DNA of 42,367 nt from Chloroflexota bacterium (GCA_013388755.1 JACAEQ010000023.1:1-42367); one strand, 5' to 3'; shown: positions 7,820 to 17,060, numbered from the stretch's first letter. Program-made: numbers and translations. The notes: generated by a model not told the origin, from the letters alone.

Positions 7820-10800
7820 ATGCTCGAGATCAACGACTTCAACGCTATTCGCATCAGCCTCGCATCTCCTGAGGATATTTTAGGTTGGTCGCATGGAGAA
7901 GTAACAAAACCAGAAACGATCAATTATCGCACGTTAAAGCCAGAACGTGATGGTCTATTTTGTGAACGCATATTTGGCCCACAAAAGGACTGGGAGTGCT
8001 ATTGTGGAAAGTACAAGCGAGTTCGCTATAAAGGCGTTGTTTGCGATAAATGTGGCGTTGAAGTAACCCGATCGAAAGTTCGGCGCGATCGCATGGCGCA
8101 TATCGCACTGGCGTCGCCGGTTTCGCATATCTGGTTCGTGAAGGGCACGCCGAGCCGGCTCGGTTTGTTGCTCGACATCTCGCCGCGTAACCTTGAGCGG
8201 GTGCTCTATTTTGCCTCGTACCTGATCACGCAGGTGGATGAAGAACTGAAGGCACAGGCGCGCGAGGCGTTGCAGGCTGATTTCAAGGAGAAGCGCGAGC
8301 GGATTCAGGCCGAGGCCGAAGGGAAGCAGATCGAGCTATCGTCGCAACTGACGCAGGATCTGGGCGGCATGGAGAGCGCACAGATCTCGACGCAGCGCCG
8401 TATCGAGGAAGACTATCGTCGCCTGCGCGACGAGATCAGTGCCGAAGCGGAACGGCTGCGCAGCGATCTCGAAGAAAAGCAGGGCGAACCGGTCGAGGAA
8501 GACATTGTCTTCCGTGGCACGACCTTGATCGAAGAAGGCGAGATCGTGACTGAGAAGTCGATCGATGTGCTTGATGAGTTGCTCGATCAGGAACTGGAGA
8601 CGCTCGAGCAGAAGAAGCAGCGCGATCTCGAGGATGCCGAGCAGTTGACCGGTGCCGAACGCGAACGCAAGGAATATGAGGCGAGCCAGGAGCGCGAGCG
8701 GTTGCAGGAGCGCCTGCAGGGCGAACTCGATCGCCTGGTGCGCGAAGAAAAGGAACGGCTTGAGCAGATCGACTCAATCAAGCTCAAGCGCATCTTGAGC
8801 GAGCAGGAGTACCGCGCGCTGCGTGAACTTGCGCCGGGCGTCTTCCGCGCCGATATGGGCGCCGGCGCCGTGCGTGACCTGATCGTGCGCACGGTGGACC
8901 TCGATCGCATGGCTGAGGAATTGCAGGGTGAAGTGCAGAATACCCAGGGGCAGCGGCGCAAGAAGGCGACCAAGCGCCTGCGCGTTGTTGAGGCGTTCCG
9001 CAAGAGCGGCAACCGTCCCGAGTGGATGATCCTCACGGTGCTGCCGGTGATCCCGCCCGACCTGCGCCCGATGGTGCAACTCGATGGTGGTCGCTTCGCT
9101 ACCAGTGACCTGAATGACCTGTACCGCCGCGTGATCAACCGCAATAATCGTCTCAAGCGCCTGATGGAACTGAATGCGCCCGAGATTATTGTGCGCAATG
9201 AGAAACGCATGTTGCAGGAGGCGGTTGACGCGCTGATCGACAATGGCCGTCGCGGGCGAGCTGTGTCGGGTAAGGGGAAGCATCGCCTGAAGAGCCTGAG
9301 CGATATGCTCAAAGGGAAGCAGGGGCGCTTCCGCCAGAACTTGCTCGGCAAACGCGTTGATTATTCGGGCCGTTCGGTGATCGTGGTTGGCCCGAATCTG
9401 CAACTGCACCAGTGTGGCCTGCCGAAGAAAATGGCGCTTGAGCTGTTCAAGCCATTTGTGATGCGCCGCCTGGTAGAGAAGGGTTTTGCACACAATATCA
9501 AGAGCGCCAAGCGGATCGTTGAACGCATTCGCCCTGAAGTATGGGACGTGCTTGAGGAAGTCATCAAGGATTATCTGGTGCTGCTCAACCGTGCGCCATC
9601 ATTGCATCGCCTCTCGATCCAGGCCTTTGAAGCCAAATTGATCGAAGGGTCGGCGATCCAGTTGCACCCGCTGGTCTGTTCCGCGTTCAACGCCGACTTC
9701 GACGGTGACCAGATGGCGGTGCACGTCCCGCTCTCGCGCAAGGCGCAGGAAGAGGCACGCCTGCGCATGCTGTCGAAGTACAATCTGCTCTCGCCAGCTA
9801 CCGGCGACCCGATTGTGACGCCATCACAGGATATCGTGCTCGGTTGCTACTACCTGACCATGGTCAAGGATGGGGCGAAGGGCAGCGGTAAGATGTTTAC
9901 CTCGATTGATGAGGCGCTGCTGGCATACGATAAGGGGCTGGTTGATGTCCAGGCGCCGATCTTCGTGCGTATGGCCGGTGTCGTCCAGGGGGATAACGAT
10001 CGCCAGGTCAAGGTGCTGGCGCCGGATGAGGATGGAACGCCGCGTATGTTGCTGGAAACGACGATCGGGCGAATCATCTTCAACAATGAGCTACTTGAGC
10101 CATTGCGCTTCCGTAATCGGCTGATCGCCAAGAAGGGGTTGCGCGAGATTATCGCCGATTGCTACAAGTATTATACCAACCTCAATAATCTCAGCGACGC
10201 GGATCTCGATGGCATTCGGGCAATGTATGGCGATCGGCCGCGCGATGAACTGGCGCGTTACTACGGCTCGGAGATGACGGCCGAACAGGCTGACCGCATC
10301 AAGACGCTGGGGTTCAAGAACGCGACGCGCGGCGGTATGACCATCGGTGTTGATGACATTGAGGTGCCGGCGGACAAGCAACGTATTCTCAGCGAGTCCG
10401 AGGCGCGGGTTACCGATGTTGAACGGCAGTTCCGGCGCGGCCTCATTACCGAAGAGGAACGCTACCGCGAAATCGTTGAGATCTGGCAGAGTGCAACCAA
10501 ACAGACGACCGAAGCGGTCAAACAGAACCTCAACCCGTATGGCCCGGTGGCGATGATGGTCAACTCGGCAGCGCGCGGCAATATCAACCAGTTGAGCCAG
10601 ATGGCCGGCATGCGCGGCTTGATGTCCGACCCGACCGGGCGCATTATTGAGTTGCCGATCAAGAGTAACTTCCGCGAAGGGCTCTCGGTGCTCGAGTATT
10701 TCGTCTCGACCCACGGCGGGCGCAAGGGTCTGGCCGATACCGCGTTGCGTACCGCTGACGCAGGTTACCTGACACGGCGCCTGATCGATGTGGCGCAGGA

Positions 10801-12355
10801 TAACATTGTCACGATCGACGATTGCGGTACCGAGGACGGGTTGTGGCTGTATCGCGCCGACGATCGCGAGGTGCTGCAAGATCTTGAGCAGCGTATGATC
10901 GGTCGCATCCTGGCGGCGCCCGTCGTCGATCCACGCACGGGCGAGGTGCTTGCCGATCGGAATGCCGAGATCGATGAAGCGCTGGCACGGCAGTGCAAGC
11001 AGGCCGGTATTGATGCGATCTATGTCCGCTCGCCGCTTGCCTGCCAGGCTGACCACGGGATCTGCCGTATGTGCTATGGGCGCAACCTGGCGACCGGTAA
11101 ACTGGTTGATATCGGCGAGGCGGTCGGTATCATTGCGGCGCAGTCGATCGGTGAGCCTGGTACGCAGTTGACGCTGCGCACCTTCCATACCGGCGGTGTG
11201 GCTTCGGCTGATGATATTACCCAGGGTTTGCCGCGCGTCCAGGAGATTTTTGAGGCGCGTACTCCGAAAGGGAAAGCGATCCTGGCCGAGATCGACGGTA
11301 TTGTTGAACTCGTACGCGAAGAGGAGATGCGGAAGATCCGTGTGGTCTCCACCGAGCTCTACGCCGATGAGCACGAGCTTCCGCCACACTACGAGCCGCT
11401 GGTGGTAGATGGGGTGCATGTCAACGAAGGGGATCACCTGGCGCATAGCAACCGGGCTGACCTTGGCGGCGAACCAATTGTCGCGCGCATGGCCGGCGTG
11501 GTCCGGATCGGCGCCGGGCAGATCAGTGTGATCAATGAGGACCGCGAGGTGCGCGAAGTGATCGTGCCGCACACGGCGCGGCTTGGTCAGGGTGTCGAGA
11601 ATGGCGCGCGCGTTGTGGCCGGGCAACACCTGACTGAAGGTTCGGCTGATCCGCAGGAGTTGCTCGAATTGCAGGGGCGTGAGTCGGTCCAGCGGTATCT
11701 GGTCAACGAAGCGCAGAAAGTGTATCGTTCACAGGGTGTCGATATCAATGACAAACATATCGAAGTCATTGTGCGCCAGATGCTGCGCCGGGTGCGCATT
11801 GAGGAGCCAGGTGACACCGGGCTTCTGCCGGGCGAACTGATCGACTCGGCAGAGTTTGCCCGTATGAATGCCGAGATCGTCAGTCAGGGCGGTGAGCCGG
11901 CAACGGCGGCGACCGTGCTGCTTGGCATTACCAAGGCGTCGCTCACGACCGACAGTTTCCTGTCAGCCGCATCGTTCCAGGAGACGACGCGGGTATTGAC
12001 CGAGGCAGCAATCACTGGTAAAGTCGACTATCTGCGTGGCTTGAAGGAGAATGTCGTCATCGGGAAGCTTATCCCGGCCGGTACGGGCATTGAGAAGCGG
12101 CGCCAGCTGGCTGAAGAGATGATTGGCGAACTGGCAAGCGCAGGGCGTCGCGGTGATGGTGCGCCTGAGCTTCGCGAGGGGGGGGGCGGTGATCAGGAAC
12201 GGGCCGACCGCGGTGTTGACGAGGCGTTGCGCCGCAGGTTGCGCGCGCTGATCGGTGGAGAAGATGAGGCAGGGAACGAAAGCGAACCTCTGATTGAGCA
12301 GATGCCGGATGACTTCGTGATGCCGGAAGACATTGCGGACGACGGCGATCTGTAG
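7820..12355 (+). CDS. rpoC: DNA-directed RNA polymerase subunit beta prime
   Basis: RpoC is the catalytic beta prime subunit. The 1,511-residue product starts at ATG 7820 behind AGGAG. An N-terminal zinc-binding site is formed by C60, C62, C75 and C78. The active-site [12 protein letters not shown] block places the three Mg-binding aspartates at 626, 628 and 630. A second Cys-rich zinc site lies near 1059-1085. Residues ~150-340 are a large charged coiled-coil insertion ([30 protein letters not shown] type sequence) in the clamp, as in Chloroflexota and Thermus-type subunits. Codons ~20-90 are clearly AT-richer (43-45% GC over 7921-8040) than the rest. A run of nine G (12178-12186) near the 3' end encodes glycines ahead of an acidic tail. 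Confidence 0.97.
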   Translation: MLEINDFNAIRISLASPEDILGWSHGEVTKPETINYRTLKPERDGLFCERIFGPQKDWECYCGKYKRVRYKGVVCDKCGVEVTRSKVRRDRMAHIALASPVSHIWFVKGTPSRLGLLLDISPRNLERVLYFASYLITQVDEELKAQAREALQADFKEKRERIQAEAEGKQIELSSQLTQDLGGMESAQISTQRRIEEDYRRLRDEISAEAERLRSDLEEKQGEPVEEDIVFRGTTLIEEGEIVTEKSIDVLDELLDQELETLEQKKQRDLEDAEQLTGAERERKEYEASQERERLQERLQGELDRLVREEKERLEQIDSIKLKRILSEQEYRALRELAPGVFRADMGAGAVRDLIVRTVDLDRMAEELQGEVQNTQGQRRKKATKRLRVVEAFRKSGNRPEWMILTVLPVIPPDLRPMVQLDGGRFATSDLNDLYRRVINRNNRLKRLMELNAPEIIVRNEKRMLQEAVDALIDNGRRGRAVSGKGKHRLKSLSDMLKGKQGRFRQNLLGKRVDYSGRSVIVVGPNLQLHQCGLPKKMALELFKPFVMRRLVEKGFAHNIKSAKRIVERIRPEVWDVLEEVIKDYLVLLNRAPSLHRLSIQAFEAKLIEGSAIQLHPLVCSAFNADFDGDQMAVHVPLSRKAQEEARLRMLSKYNLLSPATGDPIVTPSQDIVLGCYYLTMVKDGAKGSGKMFTSIDEALLAYDKGLVDVQAPIFVRMAGVVQGDNDRQVKVLAPDEDGTPRMLLETTIGRIIFNNELLEPLRFRNRLIAKKGLREIIADCYKYYTNLNNLSDADLDGIRAMYGDRPRDELARYYGSEMTAEQADRIKTLGFKNATRGGMTIGVDDIEVPADKQRILSESEARVTDVERQFRRGLITEEERYREIVEIWQSATKQTTEAVKQNLNPYGPVAMMVNSAARGNINQLSQMAGMRGLMSDPTGRIIELPIKSNFREGLSVLEYFVSTHGGRKGLADTALRTADAGYLTRRLIDVAQDNIVTIDDCGTEDGLWLYRADDREVLQDLEQRMIGRILAAPVVDPRTGEVLADRNAEIDEALARQCKQAGIDAIYVRSPLACQADHGICRMCYGRNLATGKLVDIGEAVGIIAAQSIGEPGTQLTLRTFHTGGVASADDITQGLPRVQEIFEARTPKGKAILAEIDGIVELVREEEMRKIRVVSTELYADEHELPPHYEPLVVDGVHVNEGDHLAHSNRADLGGEPIVARMAGVVRIGAGQISVINEDREVREVIVPHTARLGQGVENGARVVAGQHLTEGSADPQELLELQGRESVQRYLVNEAQKVYRSQGVDINDKHIEVIVRQMLRRVRIEEPGDTGLLPGELIDSAEFARMNAEIVSQGGEPATAATVLLGITKASLTTDSFLSAASFQETTRVLTEAAITGKVDYLRGLKENVVIGKLIPAGTGIEKRRQLAEEMIGELASAGRRGDGAPELREGGGGDQERADRGVDEALRRRLRALIGGEDEAGNESEPLIEQMPDDFVMPEDIADDGDL

Positions 12356-12377
12356 CGCGATCCAGGTGTGAAATCCG

Positions 12378-12422
12378 AGGGGCCAGGCACGAGCGACAGA
12401 CGTCTCGCACCTGGCCCCTTTG
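12378..12422 (+). terminator. Intrinsic terminator after rpoC
   Basis: AGGGGCCAGG (12378-12387) pairs with CCTGGCCCCT (12410-12419), and an inner CGAG/CTCG extends the helix. TTTGTCT follows. It lies 22 nt after the rpoC stop. The minus-strand gene ends at 12439, so it may serve both directions. Confidence 0.8.
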
Positions 12423-12438
12423 TCTATCCGTGATCTGC

Positions 12439-12987
12439 CTATTCTATCGCGATGCCGATCTGTGCCAGTGCAGTTGATGCAACGCCATTGACGCGCATCG
12501 CTGCCATGCGCTGCCGGATATAGTCATGATCGAGTGTCTGACGGCGCGCGATACTGCTCGCGTCGGCAATGTCATGCTTGCCCTCTTCGATGCCGCGCCC
12601 CAGTAATGCCTTGTGCAGCACGATATCTTCTGGTGGCAGCACTGGCACCAGCGATCCAAGCAAGGGGAGCCGCCGCAACCTGCTGCGCATCGCATCATCG
12701 AATACAAATGGATAGACCTCGCGGCCGCGTCTGATGGTCAGATCATCGAAGATTTTGATGCCCCGCCAGAGAATGCGCTGCCCATCGAACTGCACGACCT
12801 TTTGTTGCTCCTGTAACAGACGAACAACGTCCGGAAGCTTCCCCGACTCAACCAGAATGTCAACGTCCTGGATCGGGCGCCGGTTCCCGTACAGATGCGC
12901 GGCTGCGCCGGCACAGACTGCCCAGGTAAACTGTTGCGCGTCGAGTGTGCGCTGTACGACGCCAAGATTGCCTGCAATCAGAGACAT
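12439..12987 (-). CDS. Nucleotidyltransferase-like protein
   Basis: This is a 182-residue protein. Its N-terminal part, WAVCAGAAAHLYGNRRP followed by QDVDIL, fits the GG/GS...DxD pattern of nucleotidyltransferase-fold proteins (pol-beta superfamily, AbiEii/MNT-like). A later PPEDIVLHKALLGRG block matches the EDl-hK motif common in that group. The target is unknown: these proteins may be tRNA/nucleotide-modifying enzymes or antitoxin-type toxins. No partner antitoxin is adjacent. The start is uncertain: ATG 12987 is used, with an in-frame GTG at 13023. A promoter at 13048-13076 would start transcription near 13041 and allow either. Confidence 0.6.
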   Translation of the reverse strand: MSLIAGNLGVVQRTLDAQQFTWAVCAGAAAHLYGNRRPIQDVDILVESGKLPDVVRLLQEQQKVVQFDGQRILWRGIKIFDDLTIRRGREVYPFVFDDAMRSRLRRLPLLGSLVPVLPPEDIVLHKALLGRGIEEGKHDIADASSIARRQTLDHDYIRQRMAAMRVNGVASTALAQIGIAIE

Positions 12988-13047
12988 AGCTGCTGCTCGT
13001 TGTGAGGTGAATGGCAATAGCACAGTGCCGAGCTGGCATCCGTTGCT

Positions 13048-13076
13048 ATCATAGCCAGGGTGCTTGTCGGGCGCAA
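13048..13076 (-). promoter_or_regulatory. Promoter of the nucleotidyltransferase-like gene
   Basis: On the minus strand TTGCGC (13071-13076) and TATGAT (13048-13053) are spaced by 17 bp. The -35 is the same TTGCG type as in the T-box and pseudokinase promoters. Confidence 0.55.
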
Positions 13077-13101
13077 GATGCCTAATGGTCCTGCTATCGT
13101 A

Positions 13102-13719
13102 TCACCCACACCGGCTGATCATCGCGCGGCGTCTGGCCCATTCCTCGCGGCCAAGTTGCATTTCGTAGAACTCAACCTTCAGGCCGCGTGGGTCTTCGCG
13201 GAAATAGCGGCGGAGCTGCGCATACTTCGGCAGTTCAAGGATGTGGCGGTCGAAGAGTGAACCGGCGTCGCGCCAGTCGCTATCCACATACCTGAAACCA
13301 AGCCGCGTATAGCAGCGAACGGCGCGCTGATTTGGCGCCGCGACGTCGAGGACCATCATGCGGTACTGGAGCGATTCGAAGTAGTACTCGAGAAACAGGG
13401 TGAGCGCCTCGGTACCAAGGCCGCGACCGACATATGGTGCGCCAAAGGTGACACCAAGACGCGCCTGACTGCGCCGTTCGTCAATCTCGCGCAAGGAAAT
13501 GCGCCCGATCAGCGTGCCATCGTGTTGTTCAACCGCCCAGCTCCGTCGTTGTATCCCATTCTCGAATATGCTGCTCCACATCTCCGGGCCGAATGACAGC
13601 CTTCGCGGCAGGTTCCACAGTGGATCCAGCGGGTCATTGTAGGGCGGCCATGCGTCGGCCAGTTCATCGTCGTGGCGCTCCCACGCTCGAATGATGACAC
13701 GCGTGCCATACAACTCCAT
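13102..13719 (-). CDS. GNAT family N-acetyltransferase (RimJ/RimL-like)
   Basis: This is a 205-residue GNAT protein that should transfer an acetyl group from acetyl-CoA to an amine. The acceptor cannot be read from sequence. The order is typical: N-terminal VIIRAWERHDDELADAW, then LIGRISLREIDERRSQARLGV (beta strands 2-4), the acetyl-CoA pyrophosphate loop GRGLGTEAL, and the C-terminal NQRAVRCYTRLGFRYV. The start is ATG 13719 with an AGGAG site 8 nt upstream. It lies downstream of the two sirtuins on the same strand, separated by repeat R2c. A link between acetyltransferase and deacylases is tempting, but the repeat makes a shared transcript uncertain. Confidence 0.85.
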   Translation of the reverse strand: MELYGTRVIIRAWERHDDELADAWPPYNDPLDPLWNLPRRLSFGPEMWSSIFENGIQRRSWAVEQHDGTLIGRISLREIDERRSQARLGVTFGAPYVGRGLGTEALTLFLEYYFESLQYRMMVLDVAAPNQRAVRCYTRLGFRYVDSDWRDAGSLFDRHILELPKYAQLRRYFREDPRGLKVEFYEMQLGREEWARRRAMISRCG

Positions 13720-13740
13720 CGAGGGTCTCCTGATCCAGGG

Positions 13741-13884
13741 CTAGAACCAATCCCTGTCAGATACGCCCGTCACCCACCCCGGCCCTCCCCTGCTGGAGAG
13801 GAGTCCGACCTCCAGCGGCGGGAGGTTGGGCGGGGGGCCGTGCGGTGCGTCAAGCCGTATGTGCAAGGTATTGGAGTTAGAACG
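13741..13884 (+). repeat. R2 family interspersed repeat, copy c
   Basis: The ends resemble short inverted termini: CCAAT at 13747-13751 against ATTGG at 13870-13874. The interior has a GC-rich inverted segment (GGCCCTCCCCTGCTGGAG...CCTCCAGCGGCGGGAGG) followed by GTGCGGTGCGTCAAGCC and GTGCAAGGTATTGG. It is inserted between the degenerate sirtuin gene, whose last codons it overlaps or touches, and the GNAT gene. Confidence 0.65.
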
Positions 13885-14656
13885 CGTCTGCCTGCAGTTC
13901 TTCCAGGCCACCAACATCACCAGCAATGAGCTTCACCAGTTCAGGCATAATGACGCCTGGCGTTGTAGGAACGACGTAGTCGGCCATCAGCGTGTAGATC
14001 GACTCATCGGGAGCGATGGTCAGGACGAATGCGCCACTGCGCCGGGCAACAAACGGAAACGATGCAATCGGCTCGATCGCGCCCACGGATCCGGCACACA
14101 TGAACACGTCGCACTGCTCTACGGCCAGACGGGCCCGGCGTAACTCGCTATGCGGCAGCCCTTCGCCAAACATGACGACGTCTGGACGGAGCAGGCTGCC
14201 GCACTGGGTGCAGTGCGGCGGGATCTCACCGTCATCCTCCCAGGTAAGCGCGATGTGGCCTGCCTCGAAGCAACGACTGCGCCGCAGGCTACCGTTTAAC
14301 TCGATCAGGTCGCGTGAGCCGGCGCGCCAGTGTAGCCCGTCGATCGTCTGGGTAATCAGGGTAAAGGCAGGATAATACTGCTCGAGATGCACCAGCGCGT
14401 AGTGCGTGGCGCCTGGCTGCGCCTTCTCCGCCAGGCCGCGACGGTAATCGTACCATTCCCAGACCAGCCGTGGATTGCGCACGAATGCCTGTGGCGTCGC
14501 CAGTTCACTGACATCATACTGCGCCCATTTGCCGGTATGTGCTGCGCCAAATGATGGTACGCCACTCTCTGCTGCGACGCCGCCGCCGGTAAGGACGACG
14601 ATGCGCCGGGCGTCGATCAGGCGGTGAAGAACATGATCGGGCAGCGTGAATGTCAT
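13877..14656 (-). CDS. Degenerate Sir2-family paralogue lacking the catalytic His
   Basis: This 259-residue protein aligns along its length with the neighbouring sirtuin, but its active site is altered. The NAD loop reads LTGGGVAAESGVPSFG instead of GAG...FR (Arg to Gly37). TQNVDG becomes TQTIDG (Asn to Thr104). The catalytic ELHGN becomes ELNGS (His to Asn121), and GTS becomes AGS. The fold seems kept: C129, C149 and C152 of the zinc region, LRPDVVMFGE, and the class III WYDYRR pair Tyr69/Arg72 remain. It is therefore probably not a deacylase. It may bind NAD or acyl groups or regulate its neighbour (inference). It starts at ATG 14656, 52 nt after the upstream sirtuin, and is likely co-transcribed. 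Confidence 0.85.
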   Translation of the reverse strand: MTFTLPDHVLHRLIDARRIVVLTGGGVAAESGVPSFGAAHTGKWAQYDVSELATPQAFVRNPRLVWEWYDYRRGLAEKAQPGATHYALVHLEQYYPAFTLITQTIDGLHWRAGSRDLIELNGSLRRSRCFEAGHIALTWEDDGEIPPHCTQCGSLLRPDVVMFGEGLPHSELRRARLAVEQCDVFMCAGSVGAIEPIASFPFVARRSGAFVLTIAPDESIYTLMADYVVPTTPGVIMPELVKLIAGDVGGLEELQADAF

Positions 14657-14707
14657 CGCGACTCTCCTCAGTGCGCAAGGCGTTGCACTGGTGTATGGCG
14701 GCGCTCG

Positions 14708-15466
14708 TCAGCCGATTGACGATCGCTCGCCAAATGCGGCAACGACGAGCGCCGGCAGCAATGTTCCAGACGGGCCGTAGAGATGAAGATTCAACTGGCC
14801 GGCCAGCGCGCCTGGCGCGAGGTTGATCTCTACGGTGTATGCGCCGTCAGCCTGCGCTATCAGGGGCAAATCGGCAGCCGGGCGTACCACTCCCGACGTG
14901 CCAATACACAGGAAGAGCGAGCATCGCCGGGTTGCTGCCAGCGCCATGTTCCATGCGTGTTGTGGCAAAAGCTCGCCGAACCAGACGACATCGGGGCGAA
15001 TCAAGCCGCCACAGCGTGGGCAGCGCGGCGGGGCATCCTTTGCGACAATCGTCACTTCGACGGGGGCACCATCATCGGAGCACCGATAACGGGTCAGGTT
15101 CCCATGCAATTCTACCACGTTCCGGCTTCCAGCGCGGTGATGCAACCCGTCAACATTCTGGGTGATCAGCGTGGTGTCCGGTATGTGCTGTTCCAGTTCG
15201 GCCAGTGCGTAATGCCCGGGGTTGGGCGCTGCAGCCTCGGCCAGGGCCCGGCGATAGGCATACCATTGCCACACCAGCACCGGGTTGGCGCGGAATGCAG
15301 CAGGTGACGCCAGTTCTGCAGGATCGTAGCGCGCCCAGAGGCCTGTTTGAGCATCGCGAAATGTCGGCATGCCGCTCTCTGCCGACACGCCGGCGCCGGT
15401 AAGGATGGCAACGCTCTGCGCGGCACGCAGGCGCTCGATCAACTCCGAAGGGAACGTGACGGTCAT
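14708..15466 (-). CDS. cobB: NAD-dependent protein deacylase, class III sirtuin (CobB/SIRT5-like)
   Basis: Sirtuins remove lysine acyl groups using NAD. The 252-residue product has GAGVSAESGMPTFRD (residues 24-38), TQNVDGLH (102-109) with Asn104/Asp106, and catalytic His121 in ELHGN. Tyr69 and Arg72 in WYAYRR are the pair that favours succinyl/malonyl-lysine in class III enzymes. The zinc site keeps C129, C149 and C152, but the usual second Cys of the first pair is not obvious. ATG 15466 follows the pseudokinase stop with one base between them (TAACATG), so translation is probably coupled. An upstream in-frame extension to 15595 lies inside the pseudokinase gene and is rejected. Confidence 0.9.
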   Translation of the reverse strand: MTVTFPSELIERLRAAQSVAILTGAGVSAESGMPTFRDAQTGLWARYDPAELASPAAFRANPVLVWQWYAYRRALAEAAAPNPGHYALAELEQHIPDTTLITQNVDGLHHRAGSRNVVELHGNLTRYRCSDDGAPVEVTIVAKDAPPRCPRCGGLIRPDVVWFGELLPQHAWNMALAATRRCSLFLCIGTSGVVRPAADLPLIAQADGAYTVEINLAPGALAGQLNLHLYGPSGTLLPALVVAAFGERSSIG

Positions 15467-15467
15467 G

Positions 15468-16850
15468 TTACTCGGCGCGGACATAATACTGCGATACCCA
15501 TCCTTCAACCTGCTGGCCGTTGATCTCACTCCGTACCAGCACCCATGGAACATCGTCAACGATACGCGGTCCATCAAGCTTGCGCACGCGGGCACCGTTG
15601 GGCAGCAGCCCGATCACCTGCGAGCCCAGGCCCGGCCCATTGCGCAGGTTCAGCCCTTCCACGTCGCCGATCGTCACGACCAGCACCTCGCCCGGTCCTT
15701 CGGCAACACCCGTCAGCCAGCCAGGGAGGGACAGGCCGGTGGGTGCCGGAATGTCGGGCCGTGGCAGGCGGATGCTGGTCAGACCCTCAAACGCCAGGCT
15801 GGCGAGCAGATAAGCGCCACCACCTACGGCAATGAACAGCGCCAGCATGGAGATCAACGTGATCAGCGAGCGCTGTTGAGTGCCACGAACAGGGTGGCGA
15901 TCCACCTCCGGTTCGGTTGTGGTTGGCGGGCGAGGCGGCGCGATCTGTTGTACCGGCGCCAGTTGCTCACCGGGAGGAGCGCCGGTGGATTGCGCGGTCG
16001 GTGGCGACCGTGGCGGTGATGACGCGAGGCGATCGGTGTCGCCGCTGATGGCCCGCCGCAGGTCGTCGAGCGCCTGGCCCAGCGCTGCGGCATCGGCAAA
16101 ACGCCGCGACGGGTCGTAGGCGACCGAGCGCGCGATCAGGCGCGCCAGCGATGGCATGAACAACTGGGGCTGAATCTCGGCAAGCGTCGGAGGGATGGAA
16201 CTCAGATGCGCACGAGCGATGGCCGCCGCGTCCGTTCCGGTGAACACCTGGCGGCCACTGATCATCTCAATCAGCAGCAGGCCCAGCGAATAGACCACGC
16301 TGGCCGCGGTTGCAGGATGGCCGGCAGTACGCTCGGGGGCACGGTAACAGGCAGAGTCGACACCAAGCTCTGTGGATGTCATCATCCAGTTTTCCACCAG
16401 TTCGACGTGGCCATCGCCAACCAGAATGACATTCGCGCTGCTGATCGGCGGGTGCGGCGCGCCGGCAGCCTGACAGACGGCGATCGCGGCGACAATCTGG
16501 CGAAAATAGAGCAGAGCCTCTTCGATGGCAATCGGCCCGATCTCGCGTAGTGTTCGCCCGGCGACATACTCCGTAATCATGAATGGCCGCCCGGCGATCT
16601 CGCCGCTATCATAGATCCGCAGCAACGATGGATGGGCCCGACGGGCGCCCAGTTGCGCCTCAGTGATGAATCGCTGGCGTAATGACGCCTGGTTCAGCAG
16701 TTCTTTCCGCAACAGGTGCACGAGCACACGACGCTCCAGGCGTTCGTCATATGCCCGGTAGACGGCGGTCAGGCGCGTGGTGCCAAGCCGCTCTTCGATG
16801 CGATAGCGGCCATGCAGGATCGGCTCCGAGAGCGAGGGAGACTCGGCCAT
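15468..16850 (-). CDS. Membrane-anchored pseudokinase with C-terminal SH3-like domain
   Basis: This 460-residue protein has a Ser/Thr protein kinase fold (residues ~14-270), a low-complexity Pro-rich linker, one membrane helix (~328-352) and a C-terminal SH3b-like domain (~385-460, LNLRNGPGLGSQVIG...VEGWVSQYYV). The kinase part keeps helix C Glu64, Asn140, APE171-173 and YSLG. The VAIK lysine is His45, the HRD aspartate is Pro135 with Ser at the HRDxK lysine, and DFG reads E153-N-W. It is therefore most likely catalytically dead and acts as a scaffold or sensor. The SH3 part should be extracytoplasmic and could bind cell wall. It is the first gene of the unit with the two sirtuins, behind a promoter at 16883-16911. 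Confidence 0.85.
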   Translation of the reverse strand: MAESPSLSEPILHGRYRIEERLGTTRLTAVYRAYDERLERRVLVHLLRKELLNQASLRQRFITEAQLGARRAHPSLLRIYDSGEIAGRPFMITEYVAGRTLREIGPIAIEEALLYFRQIVAAIAVCQAAGAPHPPISSANVILVGDGHVELVENWMMTSTELGVDSACYRAPERTAGHPATAASVVYSLGLLLIEMISGRQVFTGTDAAAIARAHLSSIPPTLAEIQPQLFMPSLARLIARSVAYDPSRRFADAAALGQALDDLRRAISGDTDRLASSPPRSPPTAQSTGAPPGEQLAPVQQIAPPRPPTTTEPEVDRHPVRGTQQRSLITLISMLALFIAVGGGAYLLASLAFEGLTSIRLPRPDIPAPTGLSLPGWLTGVAEGPGEVLVVTIGDVEGLNLRNGPGLGSQVIGLLPNGARVRKLDGPRIVDDVPWVLVRSEINGQQVEGWVSQYYVRAE

Positions 16851-16882
16851 AGTGGCATGCGTAGCAGTTGATCGTGCCAGCG

Positions 16883-16911
16883 ATTATAGCACCCGGCGCG
16901 TGCTGCCGCAA
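16883..16911 (-). promoter_or_regulatory. Promoter of the pseudokinase-sirtuin unit
   Basis: On the minus strand TTGCGG (16906-16911) and a perfect TATAAT (16883-16888) are spaced by 17 bp. Initiation near 16876 would leave a leader of about 26 nt. Confidence 0.7.
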
Positions 16912-17013
16912 CACAATGCTGTCGCGAAACAGGGTTCCTGCAAAGATACCGCCCGTCTGGAAAAAACACCCCACCGCCGGAGACCGACATCGTGAGATAC
17001 TTATATAGACTTA

Positions 17014-17029
17014 ATATCGTTAATGATAT
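17014..17029. promoter_or_regulatory. Palindromic candidate operator for the Zn/Mn importer
   Basis: ATATCGTTAATGATAT is a 16-bp palindrome with one symmetric mismatch pair. It is AT-rich in a GC-rich genome and lies two bases upstream of the candidate -35 (17032). Position and shape fit a Zur/Fur-type metal repressor site, but the regulator is not identified in the window. Confidence 0.4.
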
Positions 17030-17031
17030 CC

Positions 17032-17060
17032 TTGCTATACCCGTTATTATCTGCTAAAGT
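17032..17060 (+). promoter_or_regulatory. Candidate promoter of the metal-importer operon
   Basis: TTGCTA (17032-17037) and TAAAGT (17055-17060) are spaced by 17 bp. A second -10-like TACAAT is at 17070-17075. The whole 16991-17100 region is strongly AT-rich compared with its surroundings. Confidence 0.4.

Noticed and set aside
15467-15595. Longer start for the sirtuin gene at 15595
   Set aside because: The extra 43 codons lie inside the pseudokinase gene in another frame. The paralogue and TAACATG coupling support ATG 15466.
15468-16850. Active Ser/Thr protein kinase
   Set aside because: The ATP-binding Lys, the catalytic Asp and the metal-binding Asp are all substituted (His45, Pro135, Glu153).
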